Program-made: the position numbers and the translations under genes | NCBI RefSeq assembly: GCF_030816075.1 | Contig: NZ_JAUSXO010000001.1 | Location: 2,170,001 to 2,234,000 of the forward strand | Source of the DNA: Arthrobacter agilis | GTDB taxonomy: Bacteria; Actinomycetota; Actinomycetes; Actinomycetales; Micrococcaceae | Reading direction: 5' to 3' | Length of the DNA stretch: 64,000 nucleotides | Shown here: piece after piece, positions 1-11,469 of the stretch | How positions within the stretch are numbered: position 1 is the stretch's first letter | Layout: every line of letters begins with the position of its first letter | Notes under the pieces: generated by a model | Database searches by the model: none | The model's input: the letters and a program-made list of their open reading frames with translations, nothing else | What the model was told of the DNA's origin: nothing

Positions 1-2284
<2,284 letters not shown>

Positions 2285-2402
2285 TGGTATCTGCTCCCAA
2301 TCTGATGCTGCCCAAAGATGGCGTATCTAGTCTACGTGAGTGACGTCCGGTGCCCCGCTTTGGTTCCCGCTCGGAACCGACGTCGCCGCACCACGTGTCC
2401 GC

Positions 2403-3614
2403 TCAGAGTAGCCTGCCGACCTGTACGGCAAGCGCCGGCGCGAGGTCGCCCCGGTCGGAGACGACGACGTCGGCCAGGCCCAGCCACCGCGCGAGCAGGC
2501 GCAGCTCGTCGGCGAGTTCCGCGGCGGTGTCCGCGGGAGCATCGGGTTCCCCGTGGCAGGCATGCACCATCAGGCGGTTCGCGGCACGATCCGCCTTGAG
2601 GTCCACCCGGGCCACGATGGCATCCCGCAGCAGGAACGGCAGCACGTAGTAGCCGTGGACCCGCCGGTCGGCCGGGGTGTAGATCTCGATGCGGTAGTGC
2701 ATCCCGAAGAGCTTCTGCAGCCGGCCGCGTTCGAAGACGAGGGAGTCGAACGGGCTCAGCAGGGCCCTCCCCCGCGCCTGCCGCGGCAGGACGGCCGCGG
2801 GGTCGAGGTACCACGGCTCCGTCCCGCCGTCGACGGACACCGCCTGCACCGCGCCCACGCCCACGAGCCCGTCGAGGGCTTCCCGCGTCTGGCGCACGGG
2901 TGTGCGGAAGTAGTCCGCGACGGAACGGGCGGGAGCGACGCCGAGCGCCTTCACGGCCCGTCCGGCGAGCACCGCCAGGGCCTCCGCCCGGTCCGGTGCG
3001 GCCGTGGCCAGTGCGGCGTCGGGCAGTACCGAGGCGATCGGCGCGTAGAGGCGTTCGAACTGGGGCGTCCGGCCTGCCGACCCGATCTCGCCCCGCGCGA
3101 AGAGGTCCTCCAGGACCCGCTTCGCCGCCGTCCATCGCCACCCCCAGCCCTCCGCGGGCCGCGCGGTGTCCGCGCCGAGCTCCCGCTGGATGCTGGCGGC
3201 GGTCAGGGGGATGCCGGCGGCGAGGATGCCGCTGATCCCCGCCTCCAGCGCGTCCCGGACGTCGGCGGGGACGCTCGAGGCGCCCATCCAGGTCCGCCGT
3301 TGCCAGACGCGCAGGTGCGGGAAGAGCTCGGGTGGGACGAGGCTTGCCTCGTGGGCCCAGTACTCGACGAGCCTGCGCGGACCCCGGGAGTACAGGGCGT
3401 CGAGGTCCGCGGGGTCGTAGGTGCCGAGGCGCGAGAACAAAGGCAGGTAGTGGGACCGGGTAAGGACGTTGACGGAATCCACCTGGAGCACCTGCAGGCG
3501 CTGCGCCGCCGTGGTGACGGCTCGGCGCGACGACGGCGCTTCGATGCGCGGCCGGTGGAGGCCCTGTGCGGCGAGGAGGATCCGCCTGGCCTGGGCGATG
3601 GTGAGATTCGGCAT
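2403..3614 (-). CDS. YcaQ/AlkX-like winged-helix DNA glycosylase (HTH_42 family)
   Basis: The 403-residue product belongs to the HTH_42 (AlkZ/YcaQ) family, which excises alkylated bases and unhooks DNA interstrand crosslinks. It begins MPNLTIAQARRILLAAQGL and carries a Q-V-D tripeptide at residues 44-46. In this family a Q-x-D signature goes with YcaQ/AlkX enzymes and Q-x-Q with AlkZ, so the YcaQ/AlkX branch is the better fit. Further family features are the HYLPLFSRLGTYD stretch and a C-terminal segment LLSPFDSLVFERGR. The frame stays open upstream of 3614, but the ATG at 3614 matches the family start. It lies between hpf and secA, where most relatives have nothing, so it is probably a lineage-specific insertion. 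Substrate is inferred from family only. Confidence 0.85.
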   Translation of the reverse strand: MPNLTIAQARRILLAAQGLHRPRIEAPSSRRAVTTAAQRLQVLQVDSVNVLTRSHYLPLFSRLGTYDPADLDALYSRGPRRLVEYWAHEASLVPPELFPHLRVWQRRTWMGASSVPADVRDALEAGISGILAAGIPLTAASIQRELGADTARPAEGWGWRWTAAKRVLEDLFARGEIGSAGRTPQFERLYAPIASVLPDAALATAAPDRAEALAVLAGRAVKALGVAPARSVADYFRTPVRQTREALDGLVGVGAVQAVSVDGGTEPWYLDPAAVLPRQARGRALLSPFDSLVFERGRLQKLFGMHYRIEIYTPADRRVHGYYVLPFLLRDAIVARVDLKADRAANRLMVHACHGEPDAPADTAAELADELRLLARWLGLADVVVSDRGDLAPALAVQVGRLL

Positions 3615-3627
3615 GGTCTCCTGCACG

Positions 3628-3660
3628 GCACTGCCCCCGCGCGGTGCGCGGAGGCAGTGC
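3628..3660 (-). terminator. Hairpin after hpf
   Basis: An inverted repeat with 15-base arms (3628-3642 and 3646-3660), one mismatch and a three-base loop lies 46 bases beyond the hpf stop and just upstream of the ycaQ-like start. It lacks a clear T tract. It could attenuate read-through from the mtr operon into the ycaQ-like and secA genes. Confidence 0.45.
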
Positions 3661-3706
3661 TGATCGGACGTCGGGATACGCGGGCGCTGCCCGCCCGCTG
3701 CGGTGC

Positions 3707-4450
3707 CTAGGCGGTGGCGGTCTCCTTGGCCCGGTAGGCGAGGAGTTCCTCCTGCGGCTCCTCGGTTCCTTCGGCGCACTTCGAATCGAGGGTGATCACG
3801 CCGTAGGTCCAGCCCTGCCGCCGGTACACCACCGAGGGTGCTCCGGTCGCGGAGTCGACGAAGAGGTAGAAGGCGTGTCCGACGAGCTCCATGTTGTCCA
3901 CGGCGTCGTCCAGTGTCATCGGGGTACCGGAGAAGACCTTCCGGCGGATCAGCACGGGCGAATCGCCTGCGGGGACGTCGTCCGGGGAGGCGTACGAGTC
4001 GGCGTCACCGGCGTCGTCGGTCTGCGCCACCGGCTCGGTGGACGTCGGCTCGATGACCGGCGTCTCGAGGTAGATGGGCTGGGCGGGATCGGCCGGTTCG
4101 AGGTCGGCTGTGGCGACCCGGACGGCCACCGGGGTGTGCCGGCCGTGGTGGACCTTCCGGCGGTCCCGGGCGCGGCGCAGGCGCTCGAGGAGTTTCGCGT
4201 AGGCGAGGTCGAAGGCCGCGAACTTGTCGGCCGCGGAGGCCTCGGCGCGGACGACGGGGCCCTTGCAGAGGACCGTCAGCTCAACCGTGAGGGAGGTGTC
4301 CGCCATGCGTGCACTGGGCTCCTTGGTGATCTTCGCGTCGACGCGCTGCACCTTGTCGCCGAGCTGCTCTATCTTGTCGATCCTCTCCGTCGCGTACTCA
4401 CGGAAACGGTCGGATACCGCCAGGTTTCGACCATTGATCACAAATTCCAT
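3707..4450 (-). CDS. hpf: Long-form ribosome hibernation promoting factor
   Basis: This 247-residue protein is the long form of HPF, which binds the 30S decoding region and dimerises 70S ribosomes into inactive 100S particles under stress. The N-terminal S30AE/YfiA domain (about residues 1-105) begins MEFVINGRNLAVSDRF and holds the basic stretch LLERLRRARDRRKVHHG. A linker rich in Asp, Pro and Thr follows. The C-terminal dimerisation domain (about 185-240) contains HAFYLFVDSATGAPSVVYRR and GVITL. The ATG at 4450 is preceded by GGAGGG at good spacing; the upstream in-frame ATG/GTG codons are less likely. It sits between comF and the ycaQ-like gene in the conserved mtrA-to-secA block. Confidence 0.95.
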   Translation of the reverse strand: MEFVINGRNLAVSDRFREYATERIDKIEQLGDKVQRVDAKITKEPSARMADTSLTVELTVLCKGPVVRAEASAADKFAAFDLAYAKLLERLRRARDRRKVHHGRHTPVAVRVATADLEPADPAQPIYLETPVIEPTSTEPVAQTDDAGDADSYASPDDVPAGDSPVLIRRKVFSGTPMTLDDAVDNMELVGHAFYLFVDSATGAPSVVYRRQGWTYGVITLDSKCAEGTEEPQEELLAYRAKETATA

Positions 4451-4572
4451 GGTGCCCTCCACATCGCTAGGTGACACGACGACGGCTGTGGCATTGAGCA
4501 GAGCCGCCGCCGACGGATACGGACCATCTCTGGGTACCCGTCTCATCACGTTAGTTCACGCTCCTGCTTTAT

Positions 4573-5618
4573 TCACCCTCCGACGCCCGGCAAGTTCCGG
4601 TAGCCTGCCGGGAGTTCGTCAGGCGTGCGCCCGGACCCTTTTGCTGCGGGCGAGGATGTCGCCGCGAGGACGACGGCCCCGAGCACACGAGCACCGGCCG
4701 CGGTGAGGACACGGTGCACCTCGCCGACCGTCGCACCGGTGGTGAGGACGTCGTCCACGATGATGCAGTCCCGGCCGACCAGGGCACCGCGGAGGCGCCC
4801 GACGGCCATGGAGTCCAGCACGCCGGCCCGCCGCCGCCGTCGGCCGAGCCCCTTCTGGCCACCCCGCAGACCGGAGAGCACCGCCGACGCGGAACGGCCG
4901 AATCCCGGCATTCCTCCCTGCTGGAGTGCTGTCAGCAGACGCCGCGCCACCGGGAGCTGCCGGACCGCGGGCGCGAGCACCGTACCCCTCGGCAACCCTC
5001 CGGCGCTGTCGAGGCGGGCCAGGAGCAGCATCAGGGGATCGTAGCCGCGCCTGCGACGCGACGAGGCCCGGGTGGGCACGGGCACCAGCAGGACGGGCCC
5101 GGACGACCACGGTCCCGGTGATCGCGCGAGGGCGGCATGCAGCACTCCGCCGAGGGCCGCCGCGAGGGGCCCCGCCAGATCCACGTGCCCATGGTTCTTG
5201 AACGCCAGCAGGACCACCGACACGGCGTGGCCGTACCGGCCGGCGGCGAGGACGGGCAGCGGGCCGAAGCCGTCAGTGCCCCGCTCCGGCGGGTGCCGCC
5301 CGGGTGCCGGAGCGTCCCTCCGCCCGCCGGGCGCGTCGGGGGGGGCGGGGCAGCTGTCAGCGGGACGTCAGGCAGCGACTCGGCCTCCGCTTCGGCGGGA
5401 AACGGACGCGCCGTCGCCAGGCGGAACGCGCCGAGGCACTCCGGGCACAGGGACGTGTCCCACCGGCCGCAGACCACGCACGACGACGGCAGGACGAGGG
5501 CGGCGAAGGCGGCCAGGGCGCGGGCGGCGCGCTGATAGGCCCGGCCGAACACGACACCGTCGAGGATGCGGGCGACGGTCGGAGCGAGGGCGGGAACGCG
5601 CATGCCCCAGCGCATCAC
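4573..5618 (-). pseudogene. comF: ComF family phosphoribosyltransferase, split by a frameshift
   Basis: Two adjoining frames together make one ComF-like protein. The upstream frame (from the GTG at 5618) encodes a zinc-finger segment with CVVCGRWDTSLCPEC. The downstream frame (open to 4573) encodes FGPLPVLAAGRYGHA, then LLAFKNHGH, and the PRPP-binding loop CIIVDDVLTTGATVGEV of type I phosphoribosyltransferases. The frames differ by one base, and a G8 run at 5338-5345 (C8 in the coding sense) lies where they should join. One extra C there would restore a continuous protein. ComF takes part in DNA uptake in competent bacteria; its role in actinobacteria is unclear. The second half alone would have to start at the GTG at 5223, losing the zinc finger. 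This could be a real mutation, a homopolymer sequencing error, or slippage. It lies between lpqB and hpf, as in related genomes. Confidence 0.8.
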
Positions 5619-5663
5619 GCCGCCGGCGGGCGGCCGTCCGCCGTGCCGCCCATGTGGACATCG

Positions 5664-7412
5664 TCAGCCCGGGAACGCGGGGTCGCTGACCTTCAGCTGC
5701 TCGTCCACCCAGCTGTTGCCGATGCGCCGGTACAGCGTGGCGCCGGCCTGTGCGTACAGCGTGTCCTCGGCATCCGATCCGGCGCTGATGGCGAGGACAC
5801 CGGTCAGGGCCGCCATGGTCTCCTGGTCGCCGTCGAGCTGCAGGATGACCGGCGTGGCCTCCTCGTCGGCGCTGAGGGAGGACGCGACGATGGTGCTCTG
5901 GCCGGCCCAGGCCGCGGTGTCGATGTCCCCGGTCACCGGCAGGGCCAGCGGCGTGGTGAGCGTCTGCGGGATCCCGTCCGGGGATCGTGTGATCCCGGCG
6001 ATGAGCAGTTCGCTGGTCCCATCGCGATCCGCGACGATCAGGGCCCGCGACCCGTCCCGGGAGACGCGCAGTTCGTCCACCCTCCGGTCGCCGAGCCAGC
6101 CTGCGGCGAGGACGGCCGCGTTGGCCTCCGTCCCGCCGGGCGGGACGGCCAGGATGGAGCTGCGCCCCCCGGAGGCCCTGGTGGTCCACACCCAGTTCTC
6201 CGGGTCGAAGGAGGGCCGGGTCAGGGCCGTGCCCGTCACGACCCCGCGGGCCTCACTGCCCGGCGCGGAGACGAACAGGGTGCTCCTGTCCCCGTTCACG
6301 AACGCGTAGGCACTCCCGGACACCGAGGTCGCAGGCATCCGAGGCTGCAGCTCGGCGACGCTCGGCATCCCCTCGATCGGGACGGTGGCCCCGTTCCGCA
6401 CCCGCACCAGCTCACCGTCCGCCACGGCCACCTGCTCTCCCCCGACGTCGGGGGTCAGCTCGGGGACCACGAGTTCCGGGGCGGGATCGCCGAGTTCGAT
6501 GGGCCGGCCGCTGGTCATCTGCACCGAGGTGACATCGTTCAGGCCGAGCAGGTTGGCCTGGAGCTGCTGGTTCATCTGCTGCAGGCCGAGGCTCGTGGCG
6601 TCCTCGAGGACCTCGGACGAGAACTCCACGGACGCCGTGCCGGACGTGATGGGCACCGAATCGCGGGCCAGCGTCACCCCTTCGCGGAAGGCGCTGGTCA
6701 CGGAGCCCTGCAGGTACGGTGCCGGGCCCGAGAGCATGGCGCTGACGATCCTGGCGGTCACCCCGGTCCGCCGGACGAACCAGCGGGCGTCCGGGACCCA
6801 GTAGCGGTAGTTGCTGCTGTAGAAGTAGAGGTTGTGCGAGATCAGGAGGTCCCGTGCACTGCTCTGGGCGAGCATGATGCCGTCCGGGATGTCGTCGATC
6901 CGCCATTCTCCCGATACCTGCACCATCCGGACGCCGAGCGTCTCGGAGGCCGGGAGGGCGCTGTTGGTCCGCAGTCCCCGGGAGTCCACCGTCCCGGTCG
7001 TCTCCAACTGGATCTGGTAGACGCCCTCGGTCTCGCGCTTCTCGACGCGCGGATCGGACCGGAACAGGACGATCCGCTCCTCGGGTTTCCATGTCTTCGC
7101 CAGTTCGGGGGTCAGGAACTGGCGGGCCACACTGTACCCGTCCCCGGCCCCCGTCCCGGCCGTGATGAAGTCCCGCAGGATCCGCTCGGGCGTGGCGCCG
7201 GGCGCGGGTCCCACGGGGTCGAACGCGGGCGCGACGGCGTCGACCTCGGGCTCCGCCGCCGGGATGACCCCGACCGGTCCCCTCGTCGGGATGGCCGAAC
7301 AGGCCGTCAGCACCATGAAGCACACCACCAGCAGGGCGGCAACAAGTGCCGGCCGCCTCCTGCGGACGGAACGCTCGGCCCGGGCGCGGGTTCTGGTCCT
7401 ACTGCGTCGCAC
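5664..7412 (-). CDS. lpqB: Lipoprotein LpqB, MtrAB accessory
   Basis: LpqB is a surface lipoprotein that interacts with the sensor MtrB and tunes MtrA signalling. The 582-residue product has a basic N-terminus, a hydrophobic stretch (about 22-36) and the lipobox LTAC with acylated Cys38. A GerMN domain follows in the middle (around LISHNLYFYSS to LARDSVPITSGTASVEF). The C-terminal half is a repetitive beta-propeller-like region with motifs such as RVSRDGSRALIVADRDG. I prefer the GTG at 7412, preceded by GAGGGAG, over one 33 bases further upstream. This start overlaps the mtrB stop by 14 bases, so translation is probably coupled. It sits in the mtrA-mtrB-lpqB operon. Confidence 0.95.
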   Translation of the reverse strand: MRRSRTRTRARAERSVRRRRPALVAALLVVCFMVLTACSAIPTRGPVGVIPAAEPEVDAVAPAFDPVGPAPGATPERILRDFITAGTGAGDGYSVARQFLTPELAKTWKPEERIVLFRSDPRVEKRETEGVYQIQLETTGTVDSRGLRTNSALPASETLGVRMVQVSGEWRIDDIPDGIMLAQSSARDLLISHNLYFYSSNYRYWVPDARWFVRRTGVTARIVSAMLSGPAPYLQGSVTSAFREGVTLARDSVPITSGTASVEFSSEVLEDATSLGLQQMNQQLQANLLGLNDVTSVQMTSGRPIELGDPAPELVVPELTPDVGGEQVAVADGELVRVRNGATVPIEGMPSVAELQPRMPATSVSGSAYAFVNGDRSTLFVSAPGSEARGVVTGTALTRPSFDPENWVWTTRASGGRSSILAVPPGGTEANAAVLAAGWLGDRRVDELRVSRDGSRALIVADRDGTSELLIAGITRSPDGIPQTLTTPLALPVTGDIDTAAWAGQSTIVASSLSADEEATPVILQLDGDQETMAALTGVLAISAGSDAEDTLYAQAGATLYRRIGNSWVDEQLKVSDPAFPG

Positions 7413-9240
7413 TGCTCTCCCTCGTCGTGGCCCCGGTGTCCTCACGCGTCCCGTCCCCTGCCTCGTGCGATGCCCCGTGCCGTGGTTCTCCGGCGGACCC
7501 CGTCCGGTCCCGGACCGCTCCCGGAGGCAGTGCCAGGGGCGACGACATCAGGACGGAGCCCTGATGCCGCGGCAGCGTCAGGCGGAAGCATGCACCCTCA
7601 CCGGGCAGCCCCCACGCCTCCAGCCAGGCACCGTGCAGCCGGGCGTCCTCGGTGGCGATGGAGAGCCCCAGCCCGCTGCCGCCCGTGGTGCGGGCGCGTG
7701 CCGGGTCCGCCCGCCAGAACCGGTCGAAGACACGGGAGGCCTCCAGGGGTGTCATCCCGATCCCATGGTCGCGTACGGCGACCGCGACGGCCTCCGGGTT
7801 GCATGCGATGTGGACCTCCACGGGTCGCGCCTCCCCGTGCTCGAGCGCGTTCACGATCAGGTTCCGCAGGATCCGGTCGATGCGGCGGCCGTCGGCATCG
7901 ACGATGCACCGCGACTCCGTCGACACGATCGACAGCTCGGTACCGAGCCGCTCCGCGAGGGGCCGCGCGCCGTCGATGGCGTGCTGGACGAGCTGCACCA
8001 CGTCCACGGACTCGGCCTCCAGGACCGCCGCCCCGGCGTCGAACCGTGAGATCTCGAGGAGGTCCGCGAGCAGGGCCTGGAAGCGCTCCACCTGGTCGAA
8101 CAGGATCTCGGCGGAGCGCTTGTTCACGGGATTGAACTCGTCCCGGGCGTCGTGCAGGACCTCGGCCGCCATGCGCACGGTGGTCAGGGGGGTGCGGAGT
8201 TCGTGCGACACGTCGGAGACGAAGCGCTGCTGCATCTGGGAGAGCTGGGCCAGCTGGGTGATCTGGTCCTGCAGGCTGGCCGCCATCCGGTTGAACGATG
8301 CTCCCAGCCGCGCCACCTCGTCCTCGCCGGTGACCTCCATGCGTTCCTGCAGCTGCCCGGCGGCGAGCTTCTCCGACACGGACGCGGCATGGCCGACCGG
8401 CAGCACCACGCTGCGGGTGACGTACCAGGTGACCCCGCCGATGACGAGCAGCAGGACGACGCCCACCAGCCACAGCACGCCGTGGATGGAGTCGAGTGTG
8501 GCCTGCATCGAGGACAGGTCGTAGTACACGTAGAGCGCGTACGGGCTGCGCTCGGGCGGCAGTTGGACCTGCGTCCCGAACGCGATGCCCGGCGCGTCCG
8601 GCTCACCGTTCTCGGTCACCGGGATGGTGATGGGCGCCCAGTACACATCCTGCCCCGCAGCCACGGCCTGCTGGAGGTCGTCGGGGAACATGCCCGCCGT
8701 CGCCCCGTCCTGGCTCACCGTCGTCGGGATGAAGAGCCCCTCCCCGGCGGTGATGGGCACCAGCATGGCCTGGCGGGGTGCGTTCGTCCTGCTGCCCACG
8801 AGTGCGTTGACGGAGTCGAACACCAGCCGGCTCGTGGTGTCGCGGTCCGTCGCCGAGGAGTCCCGGAAGACGGCCTTCGTGGAGGTGAGGGCGGAACGGG
8901 CCTCCGCGCTGAACTGGTCGAAGCGCTCGTCGTAGAGCGCACTCGCGATCTGGTTCGAGAGGAAGCCCCCGACGGCCACGAAGGACACGGAGGTGAGCAG
9001 CATCGTCGCGACGACGGTGCGGAACTGCAGCGAACGGCGCCAGCTGCGCGCGATGGAGCGCAGCAGGGTACGGAAGCGGTCGACGCCGTCCTTCAGCCGG
9101 CCACCGGCGGGTCGGTGGAGCGCGGCACCGTCGGAGCCGGGGTCCGAGGGCGTCCCGGATGCGGGAGTGGTGCCGGGCTCGGAGGTGCGGCCCCCCGCAC
9201 CCTCCGTGTCAGCCCTGTCCGGCCTTGTAGCCGACACCAC
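7399..9240 (-). CDS. mtrB: Sensor histidine kinase MtrB
   Basis: MtrB is the membrane histidine kinase of the MtrAB two-component system, which links cell-wall and osmotic status to gene expression. The 613-residue protein has a Pro/Gly-rich cytoplasmic start, a first membrane segment at about 74-94, an extracytoplasmic sensor region, and a second membrane segment at about 254-274. A HAMP domain follows, then a HisKA domain with the phospho-acceptor in VSHELRTPLT (His346). The ATPase domain shows the N box RILRNLIVNALEHGE, the G1 box DHGIGM and the G2 box GGSGLGLSI. A Ser/Gly/Arg-rich C-terminal tail of about 60 residues is extra. The start overlaps mtrA by 32 bases; a second GTG lies one codon later and no strong ribosome site separates them. 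Confidence 0.96.
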   Translation of the reverse strand: MVSATRPDRADTEGAGGRTSEPGTTPASGTPSDPGSDGAALHRPAGGRLKDGVDRFRTLLRSIARSWRRSLQFRTVVATMLLTSVSFVAVGGFLSNQIASALYDERFDQFSAEARSALTSTKAVFRDSSATDRDTTSRLVFDSVNALVGSRTNAPRQAMLVPITAGEGLFIPTTVSQDGATAGMFPDDLQQAVAAGQDVYWAPITIPVTENGEPDAPGIAFGTQVQLPPERSPYALYVYYDLSSMQATLDSIHGVLWLVGVVLLLVIGGVTWYVTRSVVLPVGHAASVSEKLAAGQLQERMEVTGEDEVARLGASFNRMAASLQDQITQLAQLSQMQQRFVSDVSHELRTPLTTVRMAAEVLHDARDEFNPVNKRSAEILFDQVERFQALLADLLEISRFDAGAAVLEAESVDVVQLVQHAIDGARPLAERLGTELSIVSTESRCIVDADGRRIDRILRNLIVNALEHGEARPVEVHIACNPEAVAVAVRDHGIGMTPLEASRVFDRFWRADPARARTTGGSGLGLSIATEDARLHGAWLEAWGLPGEGACFRLTLPRHQGSVLMSSPLALPPGAVRDRTGSAGEPRHGASHEAGDGTREDTGATTRESSATQ

Positions 9241-9886
9241 GCACCGTCAGGACAATCTCGGGTGCCTCGGGATCACGCTCGATCTTCGAGCGCAGCCGCT
9301 GCACGTGGACGTTGACGAGCCGGGTGTCGGCGGCGTGCCGATAGCCCCAGACCTGTTCGAGGAGCAGTTCCCGGGTGAACACCTGCCACGGCTTCCGTGC
9401 GAGGGCCACCAGCAGATCGAACTCGAGCGGGGTGAGCGAGACCCGCTCACCGGCGCGTGTGACCTCGTGGCCCGCGACGTCGATGCCCACATCGCCGATC
9501 CGGAGGGTCTCGGGGGCCTTCGACTCGGCCGGGCGCAGCCGGGCGCGCACGCGGGCGACGAGCTCGGCCGGCTTGAAGGGCTTGGGGACGTAGTCGTCGG
9601 CGCCGGATTCGAGGCCCCGGACGACGTCGGAGGTGTCAGACTTCGCGGTGAGCATCACGATCGGGAGGTCCGACTCGCTGCGGATCTGGCGGCACACCTC
9701 GATGCCGTCCATGCCGGGCAGCATCAGGTCCAGCAGCACGAGATCCGGCTGGGTCGCGCGGAACACGCCGAGCGCGGCCGCGCCGTCGGCACAGAAGACG
9801 GGGTCGAATCCGTCGTTGCGGAGGACGATGCCGATCATCTCGGACAGGGCCTCGTCGTCGTCGATCACCAGTATGCGAGCCTTCAT
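9209..9886 (-). CDS. mtrA: Response regulator MtrA (OmpR family)
   Basis: MtrA is the DNA-binding partner of MtrB and is essential in several actinobacteria, where it controls cell division and wall genes. The 225-residue product has a receiver domain with the acidic pocket IDDD at 8-11, the phospho-acceptor Asp53 in LLDLMLPGMDG, and the switch residues in MLTAKSD. A winged-helix OmpR-type domain follows with SLTPLEFDLL, QVWGYRHAADTRLVNVHVQRLR and VRGVGYK. I chose the ATG at 9886 (MKARILVIDDD) rather than the ATG six codons upstream because family members begin close to this point. It is the first gene of the minus-strand operon and is divergent from the MoxR island at 10074. Confidence 0.97.
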   Translation of the reverse strand: MKARILVIDDDEALSEMIGIVLRNDGFDPVFCADGAAALGVFRATQPDLVLLDLMLPGMDGIEVCRQIRSESDLPIVMLTAKSDTSDVVRGLESGADDYVPKPFKPAELVARVRARLRPAESKAPETLRIGDVGIDVAGHEVTRAGERVSLTPLEFDLLVALARKPWQVFTRELLLEQVWGYRHAADTRLVNVHVQRLRSKIERDPEAPEIVLTVRGVGYKAGQG

Positions 9887-10073
9887 ACCCCCATACTGTC
9901 CCATCGGGCGTGCAATGTCCCATCAGCCCCACCGTGTGCTGGGCGGAAGAAGCGCAGGTGCGGCGCAGGTGCAGGTGCAGCCCGTGATCAGCCGGCCGAC
10001 GCGGTGGCCCGGCCTATGATGCAGGAGGGGAGCAGCGGACGGACCTCCCCGGAGCATCGACCGAGGGGACGCC
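9887..10073. promoter_or_regulatory. Divergent control region between mtrA and the MoxR island
   Basis: This 187-base gap must hold promoters for mtrA (minus) and for the membrane-protein/MoxR operon (plus). A -10-like TATGAT lies at 10015-10020 facing plus, with no clear -35 partner. Short GCAGGTGC-type repeats occur at about 9964-9980. No start site can be proved from sequence. Confidence 0.35.
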
Positions 10074-11444
10074 ATGAGTGATCAGGTGAAGGGTCAGCCG
10101 GACGACGGGGTGCCCGGCGGCGCACCGGACGGACGGGGCGACGGCGTCGAACCGCCCTCCCGGTCCTCGTCCGCGCCGCAGTCCCCGTGGCAGGCTCCGG
10201 GCGCGCCCGCCCCCCACGACCAGGGCCGGCCGGCGCAGTCCTGGCAGTCCCCCGGGCCGCCGCAGGGACCCGGACAGCCGTCGGGCCAAGGCTGGGGTCC
10301 GGGCTACCCGCCGCAGGGACCCGGACAACCACCGGGCCAGGGCTGGGGTCCGGGCTACCCGCCGCAGGGACCCGGGCCGGCCGGCGGCCCGTACGGTTCC
10401 CGCCCCTTTGCCGCCGGGCCCCTGTACCAGGCGCCGCCCAAGCCAGGCGTCATCCCCCTCCGGCCGCTCGGGCTCGGCGAGATCCTCGACGGTGCCTTCC
10501 AGGCATGCCGGAAGAACCCCGTGGCGACGTTCGGCACGGCGATCCTCCTGCAGGCCGTCGTCGCGCTGGTGACCGTCCTCCTGCTCGGGAACGTCATGTC
10601 GTCCTTCGAGACCCTCGAGGCCGAGAACCCGACTCCGGACAGCATCATCGCGGCCTTCGCCGGGTTCGGTGCGGTGGCCGGCGTGTCGGGCGTGGTGTCA
10701 GCTGTGGCACTGCTCGTCCTGCAGGGCATCCTCGTCGTCCCGATTGCGCGGGCGGTCATCAACCAGCGGACGTCCTTCGCGCAGGCGTGGCGACTCGCCC
10801 GCGGGCGCATCCTCCCGCTGCTCGGTTTCGGCCTCCTGACCTTCGCGGCAGGGCTCGTGGGCCTCGTGCTCGTCGTCGGGATCTCCGCGCTGGCCATCCT
10901 CGGCCTCGACGAGTACTCGGCCCTGCTCATCGTGCCGCTCGTGCTCGGCGCCGTGGCCCTCCTGGTCTGGGTGAGCACCAAGATCGTCGTCGCACCGGCG
11001 GCGCTCATGCTCGAGGGGACCGGTCCGTGGACCTCCGTGAAGCGGTCGTGGGCGCTGACCGGCGGCAACTGGTGGCGGACGTTCGGCATCGTCCTGCTGA
11101 CGAGCATCATCGTGTCGATCATCGCCTCCGTCATCTCCGCGCCCCTGACGTTCGCCGTGTCGCTGATCGTCGGTTTCAGTAGCAGCGCGTCCGCGGCGCC
11201 CGACGCCCTGGACTCGCTTCCCGTACTCCTTGCCACCCAGGCCATCACGGCGCTCTTCTCCGCCATCGGCTACGCCTTCCAGGCCGGTGTGACGTCCCTC
11301 CTCTACGTTGATCTCCGTATGCGCCGTGAGGGCTTCGACGTGGTCCTGATGCGCGAGCACGAACGCGGCGGATCGACACCGGGCGGTATCCCCGGCGGCC
11401 CGTCCGGTACCTCGTTCGGCTACCAGCCGGGAGGCCCCGCGTGA
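10074..11444 (+). CDS. Multi-pass membrane protein with Pro/Gly-rich N-terminus
   Basis: The 456-residue product has a cytoplasmic-looking, low-complexity N-terminal third, rich in Pro, Gly and Gln. It contains two full copies and a partial third of a 17-residue repeat (PPQGPGQPxGQGWGPGY). After residue 125 comes PLRPLGLGEILDGAFQACRKNP, then about six hydrophobic segments. The fold resembles the glycerophosphoryl-diester-phosphodiesterase membrane-domain (DUF7544-like) proteins common in actinobacteria, which have no enzyme active site. Function is unknown. It is the first gene of a plus-strand operon with DUF4129, DUF4350, MoxR and DUF58, and is divergent from mtrA. The start codon is preceded by GAGGGGACGCC. 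Confidence 0.88.
   Translation: MSDQVKGQPDDGVPGGAPDGRGDGVEPPSRSSSAPQSPWQAPGAPAPHDQGRPAQSWQSPGPPQGPGQPSGQGWGPGYPPQGPGQPPGQGWGPGYPPQGPGPAGGPYGSRPFAAGPLYQAPPKPGVIPLRPLGLGEILDGAFQACRKNPVATFGTAILLQAVVALVTVLLLGNVMSSFETLEAENPTPDSIIAAFAGFGAVAGVSGVVSAVALLVLQGILVVPIARAVINQRTSFAQAWRLARGRILPLLGFGLLTFAAGLVGLVLVVGISALAILGLDEYSALLIVPLVLGAVALLVWVSTKIVVAPAALMLEGTGPWTSVKRSWALTGGNWWRTFGIVLLTSIIVSIIASVISAPLTFAVSLIVGFSSSASAAPDALDSLPVLLATQAITALFSAIGYAFQAGVTSLLYVDLRMRREGFDVVLMREHERGGSTPGGIPGGPSGTSFGYQPGGPA
10260..10376 (+). repeat. 51-bp in-frame tandem repeat (2.3 copies)
   Basis: A 51-base unit starting CCGCAGGGAC occurs at 10260, 10311 and 10362 (partial). It encodes a 17-residue Pro/Gly/Gln repeat in the N-terminal region of the membrane protein. 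Copies are nearly identical, which suggests recent expansion. Confidence 0.85.
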
Positions 11445-11469
11445 CACGTCCCCGCGCCGAACCGGTGGT

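Noticed and set aside
5304-8135. A 943-residue plus-strand open frame
   Set aside because: It spans the complement of comF, lpqB and mtrB, whose domains are clear on the minus strand. The product is Arg/Pro/Gly-rich and has no start signals.
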